From Quillaja saponaria (taxonomy: Eukaryota > Streptophyta > Magnoliopsida > Fabales > Quillajaceae), in assembly GCA_029379385.1 (NCBI GenBank), contig CM055607.1, positions 36,825,235-36,889,234 of the forward strand: a stretch of 64,000 nt of DNA, in the 5' to 3' direction. Position numbers and translations under genes: made by a program. Below are positions 56,001-64,000 of this stretch, piece by piece; position 1 is the first letter of the stretch, and the number at the start of each line of letters is the position of its first letter. The notes beneath the pieces are model-generated. The model searched no databases and had not been told where the DNA came from. It was given only the letters and a program-made list of their open reading frames with translations.

Positions 56001-58824
56001 AACCTTAAAATTTTAAACCAAGATGGAGATTGATCACACTATATAGGATAAATGTTAAACAATACAACCTCAAACAAAGTCCAAGAACTGGCCATTTATA
56101 ATAAGCCATGGTTGGTTAATTAAATTCAAGTATACACCAAAAACCAGTTGTTAGGATGCACAATTGCACAGTGAAAGTCTGGAAGTTTTTTAATCCTATT
56201 TGCAATAGCATCATGCAGGCATAGAATATCCACACACGGTAATACACATATATGTCATAATAAATTGAATAGTTTTTACAAGTAATATTGCTCGAAAATT
56301 GAAAACTTCACCTTGCATATTGCAATCAGATCATCAAGTGTATCATTGATCAATTTGAGAGCTTCAGAAACTTTTCTTTGCCGTGGTGAAATGTCTCTCC
56401 ATATTGGGATCTCCCACAACGGGATTGGAGCAACACTTCGATCTTCTGCTTCTCTGAGGACAGTGTAGACAGCCTGATCCAGCCAGATACAAATAGAACA
56501 GTGTGAAGCATTGATCAAAAGAAACTTCATGGACAACAGGTCAGAGCGTCAAACTGAAACAGTAATAGACTGCAGGAGATTGAAGAGAAAGGAGAAAGTA
56601 CCAAAAGTTTACCTCAACTATGCCAGTGTCATTAGTTAAAGAATCAAAATCATAATTGAATACTGCTTTCCCAATTATGTCCAATGTCAAACGAGAGAAA
56701 AGTGACTCCATCTCAACATCTTCCCCATCGGATGCAGCAGTGTCTAGCTTCTTGCAAAGCCTTTCTGTAGCTTGTCCAAAGAGGTTGATCATAGCTGTTA
56801 CATACTAAAGTGAATTAAGAAACAAGTCAGCAAAATAATATTGGGGGTGATGTTTAAATAATAGATGAGGTAAAGATGAAGCAGCTCCTATCTCGGTAAA
56901 CCAAAGCAACCTTTTTCCTTAGGTGTATGCCTCACAAGTAAAGGCATATTAAAGGCATGACCTATAATTCCTTTTCAAAATAACCAGATTAACCTCAGAT
57001 TGATTTACAAGAATTTCTTGTTGTTTATTCTGCACTTACCACCTAGCAATGCTTCTCTTTTGAACTGTCTTTTGTTATTGGAAGTGATTGTACATGCAGT
57101 TCCATATGATTTACAATTTTACATGACATCCAATTGCAGGTAGTGAAGCGAACTACATTTCTTTATCAACTATCCATATTAATGCAATCATATATTTTTC
57201 AGAAATTCTTCCATATTGTCAGTTTTCCATCACTATGTGAAAACAACTATACTCATCTATATAAATATAGATAAAGTCCAAGCCTCTAAGAGGTTCCTAT
57301 TGAAGAGTGGAACCATCTGGTTCATGCAATTTTTCCTCAAATTAAATGTTCCTACTCACCTATGTAACTGGAACGAGTAAATCCAAGAACAGTTGAATCC
57401 ACATAAATATGTTATATACCTTCAGATGTAGTGCAGGGACTATAGCACGTCGACGTACACGCCATATTTCCCCATCGGCTGGTATGAGTCCCTTCCCCAT
57501 TACAAATTCCAAGATTTCAGCCAAGATACCCTGCACATCAAGGAGTTGCAAAATGTGAAACTGTATTGAGGAGAGGAGGGGGGTGGGAGGATGGTAAAGG
57601 TGGAACAAATAATTGTATAGTGGTCAATTGATTTACCTTTGAATAAGCCTTTGAATTGTCCTTCAATATATGTTTTGCAATGGAAGGATCGGAAACTATC
57701 AAAAATGACTGCATCAAGAATTAGCAGGGAATTAAGCATAAATGATTTTCCTAAAAGGAAACATACAAGTAGGGAAAAAACAAACCTTTGGTCCAAAGGT
57801 CAATCTGAAAATACCACCATATGTCAGGTAAAGTTCATACAAGGGGATGAAGAAGGCCTCACTTCGAATGGCACTAATGGCTCCTTTTGCCTCAGGAATC
57901 CTTGGGTACTGCCCATACCCATCAACCCAACTAAAAAGAAATTCTAGAGCCTCATTGGGAATGCCCAGCTTCAACAAACTCTTCTTCAAGACAGATGGAA
58001 AACTTGCATACAAAACCAAAAGCAAAGTAATGATCACGCTACAATTCCAGATAATAAAGCAAGCATAAACATATGACTGCAGTAATTTCTGAAAGAAGAC
58101 TTATCCTTGACCACATGTCAATGACAAATATTTATGGAAATAACTATTCTTGAGGTATTTTTGGATGCTGTTATACTTCACTAGTTCACTTAGACTGAAC
58201 GTGTAAAGGAAGATGGAGAAAAGGTGAATACAAGTGATCTCTAATGATGACAAGTTTGAAAACAAACATGCCCAACTTAACTTCTACTTCCAAAGAGGAA
58301 TTAAATCAAATATCTATTCGTCTATATTTCTTAGTGAATAATTGAAGCCAACACAGACTGATAGTGATAATTCTAAATGAACGCCCTGAAGAGAAAAATT
58401 GGCATTTAACCATGATATGTTAATCAAGAGCATACCCAGAACTCTGGACTGTATATTCTCCAGATGCAATTCGAGCAGACAACTCAGCTCTCCGTTTTTT
58501 CTCAAGGACCTTCTCAACGCTCTTGACGGCAGGGTCAATTGAGTCCGGCTCTCTGCCATTGGAAGAAGAGCATGTAATTATAGAAAAAGCAGATGTTCCT
58601 GCAAGACATAAACATCTTAATTTTTCATTATAGAGCCAAAAATCAGTTTCAGAAAGTAAAAGACGGAACTTTGGTGGGAATATACCTCTTTGTCTTGCAG
58701 GGTATGATGAACAGGAAGATGAGGTGGCGGGTTTGAGTCTATTTATGTGAATTATTTTGTTTCTTCGGCAGTGTTGTGTAGAAATGGAAGAAGGGGCATG
58801 AAGCAAAGCGAAATTGGCAGCCAT
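53047..58824 (-). CDS. CYP97A3: CYP97A-type cytochrome P450, plastid carotenoid beta-ring hydroxylase (LUT5-like)
   Basis: CYP97A enzymes hydroxylate the beta-ring of alpha-carotene, on the way to lutein, in chloroplasts. Exons on the minus strand are 58824-58686, 58598-58436, 58002-57786, 57708-57637, 57530-57420, 56804-56613, 56473-56312, 55386-55291, 55210-55109, 54614-54582, 54472-54392, 54303-54221, 54018-53887, 53785-53725, 53564-53499 and 53229-53047. All are GT-AG and phase-consistent, giving 630 residues. A Ser/Arg/His-rich transit peptide leads the protein. P450 landmarks are the I-helix AGHETT (400-405), ExxR (E456-R459), PERW, and the heme loop FGGGPRKC with Cys539. Long stretches such as [13 protein letters not shown] and [19 protein letters not shown] match the CYP97A subfamily as I know it. 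No frame damage was found. The first intron (87 bases) is in frame without a stop, so its retention would add 29 residues. Confidence 0.96.
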
Positions 58825-59057
58825 AAAAACTGCCAGAGAAGGTAGAGAACTCAGAAATCAAATGGGTAATTCTTGTTTAAGAGGAATTTTATATGTGGGT
58901 AGTACAGTAGGCAGGTAGAGATGATAATGCGGTAACAGACACCAAGTGGGGGGTCTCAGTTCTATCGACTGTCAACCGCTACAAAACAGAAGTTGGAATC
59001 TTGTAAAACGCTTGTGGAGAGGAACTACCAAAGCTATTAGATACCGCGCGCAGAGCA

Positions 59058-59139
59058 CACATGATAAAATGTTTTTCTAAAATTTATTCTAGAATCTTCA
59101 CATGATAAAATGTTTTTCTAAAATTTATTCTAGAATCTT
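59058..59139. repeat. Two-copy 41-bp tandem repeat upstream of CYP97A
   Basis: A 41-base unit starting CACATGATAAAATGTTTTTC and ending TTCTAGAATCTT occurs at 59058-59098 and again, essentially exactly, at 59099-59139. It lies about 230 bases upstream of the CYP97A start codon, within its likely promoter. Confidence 0.9.
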
Positions 59140-59642
59140 TTTTACGATGATAACATTAACTTTTTGTTTCATAATGTCCGGATTACATACTTAATATACT
59201 ATGGCTCTAATTCTTGATCTCTAAAATTCCTAAAACTATTAACATTACGAGTAACAGAAATGCTTAGAGATGGTGAAAAGCATAACAATCTCCTAGGTTG
59301 GTAAATTTGATCCGAATTTTTTTATCTGATTTGCATATAAATATAATGTTATAGAAGGCTAATAAAAAATAAAAAATAAAAGACCTATTTTGTGTTTTAT
59401 TTGATAACATCAAAATAAATTTAAATCTGAGTCAAAACTCTATGTGCCTCAACCAAAAGAGGTCCACAAAAGGAAAACTAGTTGGTAAAGAAAAGGCCCA
59501 CGAGTTAAAGATGCACGCCACACCATAGTCCATTATGTATGGACCCAAAAGCACAAATCAGGACTCTACATCAAGAAAGAAGGCAAAAAAAAAACAACTG
59601 ACTGAGGTAAGTACACTAATAGTTAAATGGCAAATATATAGT

Positions 59643-59795
59643 TGATTAACCAACAAACAGGGTCCAAAAGTTTGCCTGCCCACCCCTCTTCCAAGGTTTG
59701 TTTCTGTCAAATATATAGTTGTTACAAATTAAAGCAAATTAACCAACAAACAGGTCCAAAAGTTTGCCTGTCCCTCTTCAGGGTTTATTTCAAAC
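59643..59795. repeat. Spaced direct repeat upstream of CYP97A
   Basis: ATTAACCAACAAACAGG.TCCAAAAGTTTGCCTG followed by CCCTCTTC.AGG.TT occurs near 59643-59700 and again near 59738-59790. The copies are separated by about 35 bases and differ by a few substitutions and small deletions. This is a local duplication with no coding content. Confidence 0.8.
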
Positions 59796-60013
59796 ACATA
59801 ATGAAATTAAGTTTTCAAATGTTCAACAGCAACCACTAATTCTCAAAGTTTTCATGTTGAACAGCTACAGCTTTCCAGTTCCAGTAGCTAGATAGCAAAT
59901 CAGCTTAATTCTCACAGCTGCGGCCCCTTACCTGATTCCAGGCAAATTAATTAAGCCTTTTGTGTTCATATATAGCTAGTATAAAACAAAAGCAAATTAA
60001 TTTAAAATAAAAG

Positions 60014-62712
60014 TTAATTACCATGGTGATCACGGCTTGCAAGGAACATCCTCAGATGGGGATCAATAGGTAAACCCATTGTTTCAAACATCGGATCATA
60101 GACTGCATTTTTTATAGGCCTGTGGTTGATGTGATCAGAGGTTTATGTCGACTTAATTTCATAACAAATTAGGAATAACAAACATATAAAGAAAACACAA
60201 GTGACCAACTAAAATACTAGATTGAGAAAACAAGAAATTATGTTTTATAGATATACCTTGGTGCTGGGGTTGGAGAGCAGGGATAATCAAAAGGTGACCT
60301 GAGGCCGTGACTAGCAGGAGACATCCAGTTACCCAGCTGAAGATTGGGAGATGCTGGAGCAATGTCTTGCATAGTCATTCTCATCTACATGCATGCATGT
60401 ATAAATGTATAAATAATTATATATATATATATATCAATTTAAACAAGCTAATTAAGTATATAGCTATAAGGTTTAATTAAGAATAGAGGTCAGCACTTAA
60501 GTACCCACCCTAACAGCCCTAGATGACATTGGGTCTCCCATTTCAAACTGATTTGGATACATCATCATCATGTTTCCCGCAAATCCTGGCTGCATTAAGC
60601 AACATACTAAGCACAGTTACACCAGCTGATTGAGATATATAAAAATTCAATTCCAAGAACTTCAATTTTCAGTAGCAACATTATATATATCGTGTACATA
60701 CAGATTGAATTGGCATGCTTGGAGGTTGAATTAGATAAGAGGATCCAGTGGTTGCACCAGGATACAAGGTACTTGATCCTGCAGCCTGACCCAATACTCC
60801 TTGGAATTGTATTTCATGAGTTCTGGGCAAACAAATAAGTGAAAATCAGACAGCTACTATATAACTTCTTAATAGATATATATAATCATTGAACAATGAA
60901 AATGGTATTGGTTTTAGTTTAACCCTACCCTGTGGATGGTTCAGTCATTGCAAGCTGGTTCTGTGGAGACCAATTAGTCCATGATCTGACACCGAATTGT
61001 GATCCTCCAGATCCAGTTCCAAGTGAATTCTAAGTGATTGACAAATAAACCAGTTAAAGAGAGTTAAGTTTATGTGAATGACATTAGTTTAGATCAGAAT
61101 ATAATATATATATATGTGCTTACTGGAATATGAGCTTGAGGTGGGCTCATAGGAGGCAACTGAGTTCTTGAAGAAGAATGTGAGCAAAGATCGGGTTGGA
61201 AGCTTGATGTAGGCAGATGGTAGCCACTCACAGGTCCAAGAGCATTTCCGGAGCCTCGATGAGCTGGTTCATCCAGGGAAAATGGAGTGCTGCCATAGTT
61301 GGCCATTCCTGGAGACCAGTACCTAATTTGAATTCAAAAGTAGGTAATTAGAAATCCAGTGTCTAGTACTGATGATTGTCACAACACAATGCTTAATTTT
61401 GATGGATTACTCATAAAAAAAGGAACTTACCGAGCAAACTGCTCAGACGAATGGAAGGAAATTTGTGGTAGAACATTTGATTGAGCATGGTGGATTTGAC
61501 CATGAAAACTCATCTCCTGCTCCAGATTAAATGGTTGAAGAGGTCCATCCTGTCTTGATGTCCCAGAGTTGGAGATTAATATTCCTCCTTGTTGGGAGTG
61601 TGGAGGGCTAACAACTTGATCACCAGTCTCAGAGAAAATTTCAAATGTGCTTGATCTGGCATATATATATTATATATAGTATCAAATTAAATGGCAATGC
61701 AATCATATATATATATATATATATAAAGTCCTTAATTAGTTCTTTCCTATTTAATTATAACATTAATAGGTTCATGTTTTCATATTAGTTTTACTAATAA
61801 CCATTTATCCCCAATTAATTTAGCAATATTTATTTTTCTTTTCACCTTTCTCGTTCAACAAGCATCCTTTTTCCCCTCTCGATTCTATCAAATGTCAAAT
61901 CAAAGTCCATCTTATTAAAATTAAATTAAATATTTAGGGTTGTATATAGTATATATATATATATAAATTATTCCTCCTTAATTTGAAGACACCACCAGCT
62001 TGTACATTTTATGTCCACCGTATTCGAATTCTGAGTGCTTTTCGAGATATTTATTATCCCCAAATACCTTTGAATAAAAGCCCAATAATTTTTCCTTTTG
62101 ATTCTACCTTCCGCCAAAAAAATATATGAATAACCATGGAAATACATGAACCAGAGATACCTTTCAAGGGAAACTGGTATTGCTGAATGAGTAATTGGAG
62201 CATCCTGTTCACTATCTGATTGATTTGGTTCTGCAGGTCCTTCCTTCACATGCTGATCCTTTTGAAAGAAAGAAAGAAAAGAAAATTAATTAATTATCAT
62301 CAATTTACATGTTGAAAGAAATAATTTATTTCTTTAAATATATATCACGTTGTTCATGATCTCACCTCTTCATTCAGCTCTGTTGAATCAGCATTTTCTC
62401 CAAGCTGCTAGAAGAAAAACGAAAAACATGAATATAGTAAAGAGCCAAACTGTAGACATGAAAATAGTTGAAATGGACATTAAAGAAAAGTGACTTAAAA
62501 ATGATTAAATAGTATGTCTAATGGAAATTCAAAATTTAGTAAGAGTGATTCACTTATTTGTTTGATAAACATAAAAATAACAAACTGCATGGAATAATGA
62601 TATCTATAAATTACATGTCCTTCGTCGGATGCTTCAATTTTAAGATGATTATCACGCGTCTTGGATTTTTGGGTTGACATTATAAAGTTATGAATTAACT
62701 TGACTCGTTCTC
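60014..62712 (-). CDS. Unrecognised Pro/Ser/Met-rich protein, at least 10 exons, 5' end unresolved
   Basis: Ten phase-consistent minus-strand exons are readable: 62712-62615, 62407-62366, 62258-62161, 61655-61431, 61322-61124, 61029-60929, 60822-60702, 60589-60509, 60384-60257 and 60119-60014. They encode about 400 residues, in order: ERVKLIHNFIMSTQKSK; an acidic stretch ending SDSEQDAPITHSAIP; a Gln/His/Pro-rich region with SFHSSEQFARYWSPGMANYG and RTQLPPMSPPQAHIP; SWTNWSPQNQL; NMMMMYPNQFEMGDPMSS; QDIAPASPNLQLGNWMSP; and MFETMGLPIDPHLRMFLAS before a TAA at 60016-60014. No catalytic or DNA-binding domain is recognised. The composition suggests a nuclear regulatory protein with activation-type regions, which is inference only. 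The first exon is unknown. A candidate ATG exon at about 63833-63798 (MIPWLNPIQHIQ) does not match phase directly. An alternative donor lies at the last codons (CATG/GTAATT), so the 3' end may differ. Confidence 0.6.
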
Positions 62713-62715
62713 CTA

Positions 62716-64000
62716 CAAAATAAACAAAATTAATTAGTCAAGTATTATATTTTTTACACTTCGCATCCAATATATTATGTAATAATAAACATTTTCTACA
62801 TATATGCATTTGATAATGAAAACAATTTCAGGTATTGCTAAGTACATGAAAATATATATAAAATCTTGTTAAGTCAAAATTCAATTATGAGAGCAAAGAA
62901 AATATTGATACAAGACATAAGCCTCACAGCCCTCAGCATAATCTTCATTCTAGATTTGTTTTATATTTTGAATAACTCCAGCACGCTCGTACATTTTACG
63001 AGTTTTAAAGTTGTAACGAACATCTTATACTAATTGATACAAAATGCATATCCTTCTCTACTAAAGAGAATATAACTATTACAAATTGCATTACTTCTAT
63101 TGAAAATATTCATTGTAATCGTTTTAAGAGAATATAACTACTGTAAATTGTATTATCTCTATCGAAAATATTCATTCATTTTGAATAACAAAAAAGTAAC
63201 AAACGATAGCTAGACAAAAATTGGTATGTTAACCATATATCAAAAAACCTTATAAGAAGATTAGGTTGATTTCGTTTACCTTCGGTTGGAGTCTCTAGCA
63301 ATGATTTTTAGAAACCTTATATGAATTAGATTGATGATTACATCAATGATATATATATATATATAAATAAGAGGAGCATAACAAAATAAAAGATAAAAAA
63401 TCATATACTGTAAAGTGAAATAGGAAAATATGCAACGGTCATGTATTTACATAATGAGAATGCTAGCTTTTTTTGCTAAGGATCACTAAATCAAAAAAAT
63501 TATTTTACTACTATATGTGATGTCTATAAGTTTGGCTATTCAAAACGCATTGGACAAAAGAGGGAAAAATTAAATTTGAAATCATGAAACGAAAAGGCAA
63601 AGACGATTAGGGTTTTATATAGGCAAATTAAACCAACATTTCTCACATATTCTACTTATTTTCTCAAACTGGAGCTTCTTCCACTGCAACTTTTAGAAGA
63701 TGGAAATACAACTATAAATTGAGCTATTTATATATTTGTGTCCTTAATTTATCTAATAGCTTCATTAAATATTACTAATAGAAATATTACAAGCGTACCT
63801 GAATATGCTGAATCGGATTAAGCCAAGGAATCATGATACATCAAAGAAAAAGAGATTTACATATTGAATTAGTTTAAACAATATTTTCAAATCATTATAT
63901 TGAAAAAGTGAATCAAAAAAATAAAAATAAAAACTTGTGCAAGAAAAAAAAAAGACAATTAATAATGGCGCGGGTTAAAATTAATGAGCAACGTAAGTAA
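62716..64000. other. Upstream or intronic region of the unrecognised gene; AT-rich
   Basis: This stretch is very AT-rich, with (TA)n microsatellites near 63346-63364; others lie in the gene's introns at about 60417-60434, 61704-61725 and 61951-61966. TATTGAAAATATTCATT-like words recur near 63099-63115 and 63158-63176, with AAGAGAATATAACTA nearby at both places, indicating a small direct repeat of about 60-bp period. No further exon could be proven apart from the candidate at about 63798-63833. Confidence 0.4.

Noticed and set aside
1..64000. CRISPR arrays, bacterial operons, prophage or plasmid-type systems
   Set aside because: Spliced genes, plant families and transposon types show this is plant nuclear DNA. 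No regularly spaced repeat-spacer pattern is present.
1..64000. tRNA, rRNA and snRNA genes
   Set aside because: I saw no convincing cloverleaf A/B-box pair or rRNA core by eye. A covariance-model scan would be needed to exclude them.

Overview
This window is nuclear DNA from a flowering plant, most likely a eudicot. The genes have many short exons with GT-AG introns. Long spacers are AT-rich and hold MITE-like elements and decayed LINEs. The recognisable products are plant-specific: a MUSTANG domesticated transposase, a UGT80-type sterol glucosyltransferase, a plastid CYP97A carotenoid hydroxylase, plant subtilases and a RALF-like peptide. No species can be named from sequence alone.

Layout. 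0.5-1.2 kb: decayed F-box/PP2-like fragment (+). 1.4-2.0 kb: LINE relic (-). 3.6-8.3 kb: single-coding-exon MUSTANG gene (+), probably with UTR introns. 10.1-16.5 kb: cytosolic tryptophanyl-tRNA synthetase in 11 exons (-), convergent with MUSTANG and carrying a Stowaway-like MITE in an intron. 18.0-18.2 kb: LINE RNase H relic (-). 18.6-20.8 kb: subtilase pseudogene (+), followed at 21.6-23.9 kb by a nearly intact tandem paralogue with one frameshift. 25.1-25.4 kb: RALF-like peptide gene (-) whose promoter region is tandemly duplicated. 25.5-27.7 kb: three blocks of tandem repeats. 28.6-34.6 kb: a poorly resolved multi-exon locus (-) with a PHD-like zinc cluster that lacks two ligands. 36.5-36.9 kb: fold-back element. 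37.6-40.8 kb: dead RTE-type LINE with a perfect 20-bp target-site duplication. 41.6-52.0 kb: UGT80A-like sterol glucosyltransferase in 15 exons (+), with two 1-base frameshifts. 53.0-58.8 kb: CYP97A-type cytochrome P450 in 16 exons (-), convergent with the glucosyltransferase. 60.0-62.7 kb and possibly beyond: a multi-exon gene (-) for a Pro/Ser/Met-rich protein I do not recognise.

The genes are independent units, not a pathway cluster: translation (TrpRS), membrane sterol glycosylation (UGT80), xanthophyll synthesis (CYP97A), extracellular proteolysis (subtilases) and peptide signalling (RALF-like). I found no convincing undescribed system. The points most worth checking are the MUSTANG/TrpRS neighbourhood, which I recall also exists in Arabidopsis; three single-base frameshifts, all in mononucleotide runs of otherwise full-length genes, which suggests consensus errors; the duplicated RALF promoter; and the unrecognised gene at the right end.
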